DNA of 64,000 bases from an uncultured Bacteroidota bacterium (GTDB lineage Bacteria; Bacteroidota; Bacteroidia; B-17B0; Aurantibacillaceae), in assembly GCA_903834765.1 (NCBI GenBank), contig CAILKE010000004.1, positions 310,001 through 374,000 of the forward strand. Direction: 5' to 3'. Shown one piece after another: positions 36,391 to 43,642 of this stretch. Under the pieces are notes generated by a model. That model did no database searches and had not been told where the DNA came from. It worked only from the letters and a program-made list of their open reading frames with translations. The translations under genes and the position numbers were made by a program. Each line of letters begins with the position of its first letter. Positions within the stretch are counted from its first letter, which is position 1.

Positions 36391-36482
36391 ATATGAAATA
36401 GCCATGTTTGCCGAAACACAAACACATCCCGATAGCTATCGGGAGAAGATAAACTGGCTATACCATATGGTAAATAAAAAAC
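36391..36482 (+). repeat. Short hairpin element, copy C, with a 30-bp palindromic insertion
   Basis: Starts ATGAAATAGCC (ATG at 36393) and ends GGCTATACCATATGGTAAATA. ATAGCCATGTTTG (36398-36410) would pair perfectly with CAAACA (36419-36424) joined to TGGCTAT (36455-36461). The 30 bp between these two pieces (36425-36454) contain the 16-bp palindrome CCCGATAGCTATCGGG (36428-36443). The element ends about 15 bp before the lipoprotein start at 36497. Confidence 0.72.
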
Positions 36483-36496
36483 AATAATTTAGACAT

Positions 36497-37018
36497 ATGA
36501 AAAAATTAGCTTTAGTAATCTTAACTGTTGCGTCATTTTATAGTTGCGATCGTATTAATCAAAAAATTGCCATTAAACATAATGATGCTGTTATAGAAGC
36601 AAGCGATAAAGTTGTGTTTGCTTTTGATAAATTAAATAATTCTTTGGCAACGTTCAACCCTGACAGTATTGACCTAGCTTTAGCAGCTTACAATTTGCAA
36701 ATAAATAATTCTATACTAGAACTTAATCAAGCAGTTTCAATCAATGATACTTCATTAAAAGTAGGAACACGTGAAATGCTTTATGTTTTTAAATCGGTTG
36801 GAAGTAATGAGTTTAAACAAATAAGAACCATTTATCAAATTCCTGATTCTTTATATACCGAAAAAGAAGAGAAAGAAGTAACTGATATTGCTTCGGCTAT
36901 TGACGAAAAAATAGAAGCAGCTCAATTAAAGCAACAAAATATTCAAAAAGCGTTTGCTAAAAGATTCAACTTTGAATTGATGTTTAATAAAGATTCGCTG
37001 AAGAATAAAGCGCATTAA
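36497..37018 (+). CDS. Hypothetical lipoprotein
   Basis: 173 aa. The signal peptide has a lipobox at residues 14-17 (FYSC, Cys17). The mature protein is almost entirely alpha-helical by composition, with long polar helices and no recognisable enzyme motif. I do not recognise a family with confidence; small helical lipoproteins of this kind are common in Bacteroidota. It is preceded by two tandem copies of the hairpin element (B and C), which is the most notable thing about it. Its 3' end is 30 bp from the convergent hemW gene, with no obvious terminator between. Confidence 0.7.
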   Translation: MKKLALVILTVASFYSCDRINQKIAIKHNDAVIEASDKVVFAFDKLNNSLATFNPDSIDLALAAYNLQINNSILELNQAVSINDTSLKVGTREMLYVFKSVGSNEFKQIRTIYQIPDSLYTEKEEKEVTDIASAIDEKIEAAQLKQQNIQKAFAKRFNFELMFNKDSLKNKAH

Positions 37019-37047
37019 ATTTAACTTGAACTATTATTTCTAATATT

Positions 37048-38175
37048 CTAAACAAACAAATCGCTCGCAATTTTATCGGCCAGCAATTTCCCTTTATTAG
37101 TGAGGATGTAAGCATTATCTTTTAAAATAATTGTTTCATCTTTGATAAATGCAATCACTTCCTTTTTAAAAGTAGAAATAAAATCTGCATTGAAATGAGT
37201 GTTTAAGTAATCTATGTTAATGCCCCATATTGTTCTTAAAGAAGTCAAAATGTATTCGTTAAAACGATTATTTTCTGTAAGAATTTCTTTCTCAAAATAA
37301 CTAGTATCGTTTGCTGATAGTTTTTCAATATAACTATTGTTATTGGCTACATTCCATTGCCTAGATTCGCCATCAAAGGAATGTGCTGATGGTCCGAGGC
37401 CTAAGTAATATCTTCCTTTCCAGTAATTCGAGTTATGTTTGCTGAAAAAATGCTCTTTGCCAAAATTAGAAATTTCATAATGAATAAAATTATTTTTTTG
37501 TAAACGTTCTACCATTTCTATAAACAACTCCGCACTTTTTTCATCATCAATTACTAGTTCTTTTTTCTTTGTGACATCATGCCCTAATTTTGTTTTTTCT
37601 TCAACCGTTAAATTGTAACTTGAAATATGTTTAATATCTAAGTCAATTGCTTTATTAAGGGTTGTTTTCCAATTGCTGAGGTTCGAAAATTTGGAACCAT
37701 AAATGAGATCAATAGTGATATTTTCAAAACCTTTATCTTGCGCTCGTTTAACACTAGCTTCGCTTTCGGATGCAGTGTGAGCTCGATTCATCCATTTTAA
37801 TTCTTCTTCGTCAAAGCTTTGTAATCCTATACTCAAGCGATTAATATGTAATGATCTTAACTCTTCCAGTTTAGTTGCAGATAAGTCGTCTGGATTGCAC
37901 TCTAATGTTATTTCTGCCGAAGAACTTACATCGTATAGTTTGTAAATTTTTTCTAAAATAAGATGCGTTTCTTTTTCAGATAATAAACTTGGAGTTCCGC
38001 CGCCAAAATATATGGTTTCAATTTTTTTATCAGGTAAATAATTAATGCGATAATCCAATTCTTTGATGATGCTTGATACTAAACTTGCTTTGTTATTTAG
38101 TGAAGTTGAAAAATGGAAATCACAATAGTTGCATGCTTGTTTGCAAAAGGGAATATGGATGTAGATACCACTCAT
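37048..38175 (-). CDS. hemW: Radical SAM haem chaperone HemW (coproporphyrinogen III oxidase-like)
   Basis: 375 aa. The radical-SAM motif CxxxCxxC is at Cys11, Cys15 and Cys18 within YIHIPFCKQACNYCDFHF. The next blocks, IYFGGGTPSLL, LECNPDDL and RLSIGLQSFDEEELKWMNRAH, are the HemW/HemN group signature. HemW has lost the coproporphyrinogen oxidase activity of HemN and acts as a haem chaperone delivering haem to respiratory proteins; a short N-terminus before the first Cys fits HemW. It follows ccmF by 27 bp, so haem trafficking and cytochrome c maturation are probably co-expressed. Confidence 0.88.
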   Translation of the reverse strand: MSGIYIHIPFCKQACNYCDFHFSTSLNNKASLVSSIIKELDYRINYLPDKKIETIYFGGGTPSLLSEKETHLILEKIYKLYDVSSSAEITLECNPDDLSATKLEELRSLHINRLSIGLQSFDEEELKWMNRAHTASESEASVKRAQDKGFENITIDLIYGSKFSNLSNWKTTLNKAIDLDIKHISSYNLTVEEKTKLGHDVTKKKELVIDDEKSAELFIEMVERLQKNNFIHYEISNFGKEHFFSKHNSNYWKGRYYLGLGPSAHSFDGESRQWNVANNNSYIEKLSANDTSYFEKEILTENNRFNEYILTSLRTIWGINIDYLNTHFNADFISTFKKEVIAFIKDETIILKDNAYILTNKGKLLADKIASDLFV

Positions 38176-38202
38176 GAAAAATAATTGAAAAAAGTGATAT
38201 TC

Positions 38203-40797
38203 TTAATGATGTGTTGTTAGCTTGTTTAAACGGCGACGTTCTATGATAGCGATAACAGTTCCTATAACCATAATTAAACAGCCTAACCATAAAACATTAA
38301 TGAAAGGGAACATATAGGCTTCTAGCACGATAAAGTCCTTGCTATTATTAACCTTTTCGCTCATTTGAATTTCAATGCTTCCTTCATTTGGATTTATTTT
38401 CCAGAAAATAAATTTCAAACCTAATTCATTTATCTCAGCATTATCCGGTAAAACAACATTTTCTTTTAAAATGTATTTTGGTTTTGCGTAAAACACCTTC
38501 CCATTAATATCAGTAGCTTTTAAAACAGCAGTTACTTCAAGTAGACTATCGTTTTTAGCAAATTGTTCTTCATTGACATTTGTTGTAATATTTTCAATTA
38601 GGATAATGGCATTGTCTGCAAAAATGGTGTCGCCTATATGTCCCACAAAATTAGTTGGTTCCTTATAAGCATCGTTTTTAATTTCTTTAGGATCGCTTAA
38701 AAGCCCATAAGCAATATGCGTGTAAATATCATTGCTTAAGAAGTGTTTTGTATCAGGATTTGATGCTGTGCCCATTCGCGGATTATCTTGAATCATTGGA
38801 GTTAAAGAAAATGCTTTTTCTAATTGACCATTTTTTCCTTTAGTAAAATAATCTGTGTTAAAATACACATCAATTCCTTTACGTTCTCTACCTGTGTAGG
38901 TTACCATGTAATTACCCATTGGTAGAGTATCTCCAAGAGTTAATAATAAACTTTTTTGCGCTGAAAAACTTTTGCCTAAACTTTCTACATTTTTGTTAGA
39001 TGTATTAATGGACAAGGTTTGCCGCTTAGATGTTGAAATTAATGCACCTAGTAAAATAAATGCAAATCCAATATGAGCGATGGATGAACCTGCGTGACGA
39101 ATTTTTCCTTTTAAGATACGTAACCAATATTCAAAGTTGGCAAATACGGCAAATAAACCAACAATAAATAAAATGGCGTAAGATATCAATGTCCATTTTT
39201 CGTTGCCTTTAGCAACTTCGTAATCGCGCAAAAAGTATAAGGGAATAACGCAAGCTAAACCAAATACTACTGATAATAAAATTGAAATACGGATGTGTTT
39301 GAAAAACACTTTGCCATCTGTTTTTTTATATTTAAAAAATTGAGTGATACCAACTAATATTAAAATAATAATTGTGAAGGGAATCATCCACATATTATAA
39401 TCGGCTATTTTAATAGGTGCTTTTTCGGTGTTGAATAATTTATTCATTACTGGGATAGACGTAAAATACGTTATTACTAAAGCAGATAATAAAAACACTA
39501 ATGAACCTACAAACATCCAAAACTCTCGAGAGTAAAGGCTTTCCTCTTCTTCCTCTTTCGGAAAAAATTTAATGTAAGCGTAAATGGTTGTTATAAAACT
39601 AATAGCTATCCATGACAATAACACAACCGTTTTGTATCCGTATACGACACCAAATGCTAACATTACAAGCGATAACATGATATAAGAAACACGTAAAAGC
39701 TTATCGTGAATTAATAAAATGACACATAAGAAAATAAACGTAAGTACGTAAATCACTAATTGTCCTTGCATTCCCAAATCAGTGAATGCGTGAACTGAGC
39801 TAGTGCCAAGTACTCCGCTACGTGTTAAAAATGTAGAGTAAAGCACCAACATAAAAGAAGCAATGGATAATAAGTGCGTCATAAATAAAGAACCACCTTT
39901 ATTTTTATTGATGATCATCACATGGCCTGCACCTACCATTACAAGCCAAGGAACAAGCGAAGAGTTTTCTACTGGATCCCAAGCCCAAAAGCCGTTAAAG
40001 CTTAATGCTTCGTAAGCCCATGCGCCACCCATTAAAATCCCTGTTCCTAAAATGGCAATAGAGAAATAAGTCCATGTCAATGCTGGTTTTTGCCAAGAGG
40101 TAAAATCTCGTTTCCATAAGCCTGAAATTGCAAAGGTGAATGGCACAAGGGTAGAGGCGAATCCTAAAAATAAGGTTGGGGGATGAATCGTCATCCAATA
40201 GTTCATTAATAAGGGATTTAAGCCACGTCCATCAAGCTTGGCTAAATAATTAGGCATTTGTAAAAACGGTGCGTTTGCTAATTCAGGATTTTCTCGCAAT
40301 AGCATAAATGGATTTGTACCCAACTTGTAGTCACCAATAAATACTCCTAGTAACATGGATGCTAAAAAAATTTGCACTAATGAAAACATTACCATAGTTG
40401 GTGCTTCCCATTTTGCATCAATTGTTTTACGAAGTATATTACCTAATACAACATTCCAAAATGTCCATAATAAAAAACTTCCTTCTTGTCCTTCCCAAAA
40501 GCAAGACATAATGTATTGCATAGGCATACTATTATTACTATGTTGATGTATGTATGCATATTCGTAAAAATGATTGAATAAGCCATAAAACAAAGTACCT
40601 GCAATGCCAATTACTGCAAAGGAATGCATCGTAAAACACCAACCTGCAAATTTCTTCCATTCAGATGTAAGTGTCTCTTTGCTATAATAAAAATAGGCTA
40701 CTGTGGAGGCTAATGCGGTAATAAGTGAAAGAACAACAAAGGCATTTCCTAAATTTCCTAACCATAAATGTTCGCCGATGTAAGTTATTTTTTCCAA
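38203..40797 (-). CDS. ccmF: Cytochrome c biogenesis protein CcmF
   Basis: 864 aa, longer than E. coli CcmF (about 647). It has about 14-16 membrane helices. The haem-handling tryptophan-rich (WWD-type) segment reads NGFWAWDPVENSSLVPWL and is preceded by conserved histidine loops (TIHPPTLFLGFA). A large periplasmic domain (about residues 610-830) lies before the final helix. CcmF ligates haem from CcmE onto apocytochrome CxxCH motifs. The start is TTG at 40797. It is followed by hemW and preceded by ccmE 107 bp upstream. Confidence 0.9.
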   Translation of the reverse strand: MEKITYIGEHLWLGNLGNAFVVLSLITALASTVAYFYYSKETLTSEWKKFAGWCFTMHSFAVIGIAGTLFYGLFNHFYEYAYIHQHSNNSMPMQYIMSCFWEGQEGSFLLWTFWNVVLGNILRKTIDAKWEAPTMVMFSLVQIFLASMLLGVFIGDYKLGTNPFMLLRENPELANAPFLQMPNYLAKLDGRGLNPLLMNYWMTIHPPTLFLGFASTLVPFTFAISGLWKRDFTSWQKPALTWTYFSIAILGTGILMGGAWAYEALSFNGFWAWDPVENSSLVPWLVMVGAGHVMIINKNKGGSLFMTHLLSIASFMLVLYSTFLTRSGVLGTSSVHAFTDLGMQGQLVIYVLTFIFLCVILLIHDKLLRVSYIMLSLVMLAFGVVYGYKTVVLLSWIAISFITTIYAYIKFFPKEEEEESLYSREFWMFVGSLVFLLSALVITYFTSIPVMNKLFNTEKAPIKIADYNMWMIPFTIIILILVGITQFFKYKKTDGKVFFKHIRISILLSVVFGLACVIPLYFLRDYEVAKGNEKWTLISYAILFIVGLFAVFANFEYWLRILKGKIRHAGSSIAHIGFAFILLGALISTSKRQTLSINTSNKNVESLGKSFSAQKSLLLTLGDTLPMGNYMVTYTGRERKGIDVYFNTDYFTKGKNGQLEKAFSLTPMIQDNPRMGTASNPDTKHFLSNDIYTHIAYGLLSDPKEIKNDAYKEPTNFVGHIGDTIFADNAIILIENITTNVNEEQFAKNDSLLEVTAVLKATDINGKVFYAKPKYILKENVVLPDNAEINELGLKFIFWKINPNEGSIEIQMSEKVNNSKDFIVLEAYMFPFINVLWLGCLIMVIGTVIAIIERRRLNKLTTHH

Positions 40798-40904
40798 TTA
40801 TCTTATTTGTTTAAACACAGAGAAACAAAGTGTATACATTTCGCTGAGTAGTTTATTAATTATTTTATATCCAAATATTTTTTTATGAGAAAAAAATGAA
40901 GATT

Positions 40905-41291
40905 TTAAATTTGCGGTTTTACAGGATCATTATATTTACTTGGGCATTTCATTAAAATATCATTTGCATGAAATTCATCTCCTTGCATTTTTCCAATTAA
41001 CACAATTTGTTCTGATTTTTGAAAATCTTGAGGAACGCTTTTATGAAGTATCACACGCTTTTCAAGGCCTTTGTTATCAATCACCATAAAAGAACATTCA
41101 TCAGCATTAATTTTTGGATCATATTGTACCGGGATTGTTTTATCAAGTTTGCCTACCACGTGGTATTCTGTATCTTGATTAGCAAGTGCTTCTGAGAAAT
41201 TTGCGTAAGAATCATTTTGACCTAGAGTGTATATAATAACGCCAATGGCCACTGCTATAACAACTATTCCAAGTATGTGAATTTTTTTCAT
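40905..41291 (-). CDS. ccmE: Cytochrome c-type biogenesis haem chaperone CcmE, CxxxY variant
   Basis: 128 aa. An N-terminal membrane anchor (about residues 4-23) precedes an OB-fold periplasmic domain. In classic CcmE the haem-binding His sits in a HxxxY motif; here the motif is CPSKY (Cys116 to Tyr120), the CxxxY form described in archaea and some bacteria. It receives haem from CcmC and passes it to CcmF. It lies between ccmD (169 bp upstream) and ccmF. The variant is considered in the findings. Confidence 0.9.
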   Translation of the reverse strand: MKKIHILGIVVIAVAIGVIIYTLGQNDSYANFSEALANQDTEYHVVGKLDKTIPVQYDPKINADECSFMVIDNKGLEKRVILHKSVPQDFQKSEQIVLIGKMQGDEFHANDILMKCPSKYNDPVKPQI

Positions 41292-41309
41292 TTCGTTTTT
41301 AGTTTTAAC

Positions 41310-41351
41310 CGCAAAGTTCGCAAAGGATAACGCGGAGTTCGCAGAGTATTT
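41310..41351. repeat. Two-unit 21-bp degenerate direct repeat in the ccmD-ccmE gap
   Basis: CGCAAAGTTCGCAAAGG (41310-41326, unit to 41330) is followed by CGCGGAGTTCGCAGAG (41331-41346, unit to 41351). Similar CGCAAAG/CGCAGAG tracts occur as dispersed intergenic junk in many bacteria, from general memory. A pyrimidine-rich stretch (41396-41460) follows up to the end of ccmD. It separates two ccm genes that are otherwise tightly packed. Confidence 0.45.
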
Positions 41352-41460
41352 ATATGCTATTTGTTTTTAATGTTGAAGTATTGTTGTTTTCTATCCTTTA
41401 TCATTCATCCTGTGTCCTTCCTCCCTTCTATCTCTACAATCCCCTCGTCCCTAGAGCCCC

Positions 41461-41679
41461 TTATTTCCTATTCTCTAATTTTTTTAATTTCACATCGATG
41501 TAAATCAAGTAACTAATTAGGCAAATAAATACAATAGCTAATACGGAGATGACTACATATATTTTTCCTTCGCTTCTAAAGGTGTCTGCCATTTGAGGTT
41601 CAGTAATCATAGTTTGTGCATGTCCTAATAAAGAAGAGAACAGTAAGGCTACTAATAGGATCAATTTATGCTTCATCAT
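41461..41679 (-). CDS. ccmD: CcmD-family small membrane protein
   Basis: 72 aa. It has an N-terminal signal-like helix (1-21, ending GHAQT), a short periplasmic part, then one membrane helix (about 42-62) and a basic cytoplasmic tail (KLKKLENRK). CcmD stabilises the CcmC-CcmE-haem complex and helps release haem-loaded CcmE. Most CcmD proteins lack a cleavable signal, so the N-terminal one is a Bacteroidota-type trait. The gene overlaps ccmC by 14 bp, which supports the call despite the low sequence conservation. Confidence 0.8.
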   Translation of the reverse strand: MMKHKLILLVALLFSSLLGHAQTMITEPQMADTFRSEGKIYVVISVLAIVFICLISYLIYIDVKLKKLENRK

Positions 41680-42337
41680 ATTTTTGTGTTAATTGTGCTA
41701 AACGTGTTTTAATATCTAAGATCCAAAGGCTCAATAAAACCCAACCAATAACAGCCGGATAAAATACCATACGCATATTACTATCTAAATCATATTTTCC
41801 AAAGGCAGGATTGCCGCCATTTCCGGGGTGCAACGAATCTGTTAAACGAGGTAAAATCATAATAAATACAAACATCATTACAAACGCAAATATATTGTAG
41901 ACTGACGAAATACGAGCGCGTTTCAATTCGTCATCAATAGAACTTCTTAAAATAAAATAAGCTAAGTAAATTAAAATGGCAATAGCTACACCGTTTAGTT
42001 TCGGATCTTGAAATGTCCACCAAGTACCCCAGGTAAACTTAGCCCACATCGAGCCTGTCAATAATCCAGGGAAACTAAAAAATAAACCAACTTGCGCCGC
42101 TTGATTACTTTTTAAATCTAATTGTAAATTGTTTTTACTTAATTGTTGGATGGCATAAACAACTGATAGTCCCATTTGAAAAATCATAGCGAACCAAATT
42201 GGCACGTGGAAATACACATTTCTTATGGTTTCATTTAGAATATCTAAATGCGGAACAGGATTCAGCATCCCCCACACCAAGGTGTAAAGAATGATGAACG
42301 CACTGAGTATTTTCCACCATTTTATCATTCGCGCCAA
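41666..42337 (-). CDS. ccmC: Cytochrome c biogenesis protein CcmC (haem exporter subunit)
   Basis: 223 aa with six hydrophobic helices. The haem-handling segment is KFTWGTWWTFQDPKLNG, matching the CcmC tryptophan-rich loop, and conserved histidines flank it (YFHVPIWFAM and SLHPG). CcmC loads haem onto CcmE. It overlaps ccmB by 13 bp upstream and ccmD by 14 bp downstream, indicating translational coupling. Confidence 0.9.
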   Translation of the reverse strand: MARMIKWWKILSAFIILYTLVWGMLNPVPHLDILNETIRNVYFHVPIWFAMIFQMGLSVVYAIQQLSKNNLQLDLKSNQAAQVGLFFSFPGLLTGSMWAKFTWGTWWTFQDPKLNGVAIAILIYLAYFILRSSIDDELKRARISSVYNIFAFVMMFVFIMILPRLTDSLHPGNGGNPAFGKYDLDSNMRMVFYPAVIGWVLLSLWILDIKTRLAQLTQKYDEA

Positions 42338-42984
42338 AGATAGTTAAATAAAATAGTAGCTAAGGCAATTACAACAAAATTTAGCATTACTAAAATCAAT
42401 AAATAATTATAGCTAACACTCCATGCTAAGCCATCAATGGCGTTTTTACTTAGTTTAACCGAAACCATTAGAAGAGGCATCAAAACAGGGAAACTCAAAA
42501 TAGCCATTAAGCTCATGTTGTTGTTGGCTTTAGATGCAATGGCGCTCATTAAGCTTAAAACTCCTGAAAAGGCTGTAGAACTAAATAACAAGGCTAATAA
42601 AAACATACCCATATCCTGCACCATACTACCTACAAACCATGAATAAAAAAAGAAGGTCAGTAAGCTTAAAACAGCCATTAACAGCATGTTATACATGATT
42701 TTACTAAAAATAAACTGTCGCGGATTGTAGTATAAATAATTATACAAGCCTTTGCCTTTAGTTTCCTGCATAAAGCTTTTGCTAGATACATTAACGGCTA
42801 TAAACAAAAATATAGTCCAAAATAAGGAGTTCCATACGGTTGGTTGAATGATTTTTTTGAAACTTAAGGCCGAAATAAAAACGGTAGAAATAATATAAAC
42901 AGCTATTCCTGCAAGGGTTGATTTTTGCCTGAATTCCAATAAAAACTCTTTTTTAAGGAGCTGTGTTAATTGCTGTTTTGACAT
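42325..42984 (-). CDS. ccmB: Haem exporter protein CcmB
   Basis: 219 aa with six membrane helices. The N-terminal LLKKEFLLEFRQKSTLAGI and the SKSFMQETKGKGLYNYLYY loop are CcmB features. CcmB is the membrane partner of the ATPase CcmA; the pair energises haem release from CcmE. First gene of the operon, with a good promoter directly upstream. No ccmA lies in the window, so it must be encoded elsewhere or replaced. Confidence 0.87.
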   Translation of the reverse strand: MSKQQLTQLLKKEFLLEFRQKSTLAGIAVYIISTVFISALSFKKIIQPTVWNSLFWTIFLFIAVNVSSKSFMQETKGKGLYNYLYYNPRQFIFSKIMYNMLLMAVLSLLTFFFYSWFVGSMVQDMGMFLLALLFSSTAFSGVLSLMSAIASKANNNMSLMAILSFPVLMPLLMVSVKLSKNAIDGLAWSVSYNYLLILVMLNFVVIALATILFNYLWRE

Positions 42985-42991
42985 GAGTGAG

Positions 42992-43022
42992 CAAATTTAC
43001 ACTGTAATAATTATAATAGCAA
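42992..43022 (-). promoter_or_regulatory. Promoter of the ccm operon, TTG-N20-TAAATTTG
   Basis: On the minus strand TTG, 20 bp, TAAATTTG, a full match to the Bacteroidota promoter. Only 7 bp separate the box from the ccmB ATG, so the transcript would be leaderless or nearly so. Confidence 0.7.
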
Positions 43023-43029
43023 TTTTAGG

Positions 43030-43596
43030 CTATTTATTTCGGTAAAGGTCTTTTTCTACACTTTTCATCAAACCCTCAATATCCAATCCTATACCTAAAA
43101 ATGAGGCGATAGATTCTGCCTGTTCTAAAGGAGATTCGATGACATCTTTATAATGAACCGTTAAAACTTCCATATTTGGCTGAGAAGCGATGAATTGTTC
43201 CGTTTGTTGCAATTGCTTGGTAAATATCTCTGATAAAGTAAAAGGAATAACGGCTGCATCTTTGCCTAACATTTTTTGCTGAGAGGTTAGTATTTCCTTG
43301 ATATCACGATGCATCATGATAATCTTGTAGTTAAATTGTTTAGGTAAAAATGGTACTAATTGTGCAATCACTTTCACCACTTTACCTTCTGCTAAACTTA
43401 ACCATTCAGCATCTTGCGCTAAAGATTTAACTTTTTCGTATTCGAAATAGCCCCTTGGATTACTAATATCTTGAGTCCTCACGTCGTCGGTTAATGCTTT
43501 TAAACCACCATTACTGAGCATTTGCATCATCATAGATGTTCCAGAACGAGGCAAGCCCGATACAATAACGATCGTGTTTTTGTTTTGTAAAGTCAT
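43030..43596 (-). CDS. Sulfotransferase-family protein
   Basis: 188 aa. The N-terminal PAPS-binding-like loop GLPRSGTS (14-21) is the sulfotransferase 5'-phosphosulfate motif. A second element, IIMMHRDIKEILTSQQKML, fits the 3'-phosphate region (RD...S). The C-terminal part carries VLTVHYKDVIESP as in aryl/heparan sulfotransferase-like proteins of bacteria. It is shorter than typical sulfotransferases (about 250-300 aa), so the substrate pocket may be reduced. The acceptor is unknown. A TATATTTG box lies 13 bp upstream. Confidence 0.75.
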   Translation of the reverse strand: MTLQNKNTIVIVSGLPRSGTSMMMQMLSNGGLKALTDDVRTQDISNPRGYFEYEKVKSLAQDAEWLSLAEGKVVKVIAQLVPFLPKQFNYKIIMMHRDIKEILTSQQKMLGKDAAVIPFTLSEIFTKQLQQTEQFIASQPNMEVLTVHYKDVIESPLEQAESIASFLGIGLDIEGLMKSVEKDLYRNK

Positions 43597-43609
43597 AGTT
43601 TTATTGATT

Positions 43610-43617
43610 CAAATATA
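43610..43617 (-). promoter_or_regulatory. Bacteroidota -7 box (TATATTTG) for the sulfotransferase gene
   Basis: Perfect TAnnTTTG on the minus strand, 13 bp from the ATG at 43596, in the 46-bp gap shared with the divergent DUF5686 gene. Confidence 0.5.
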
Positions 43618-43642
43618 TAAGTATTTTTATAGAATATAATCT

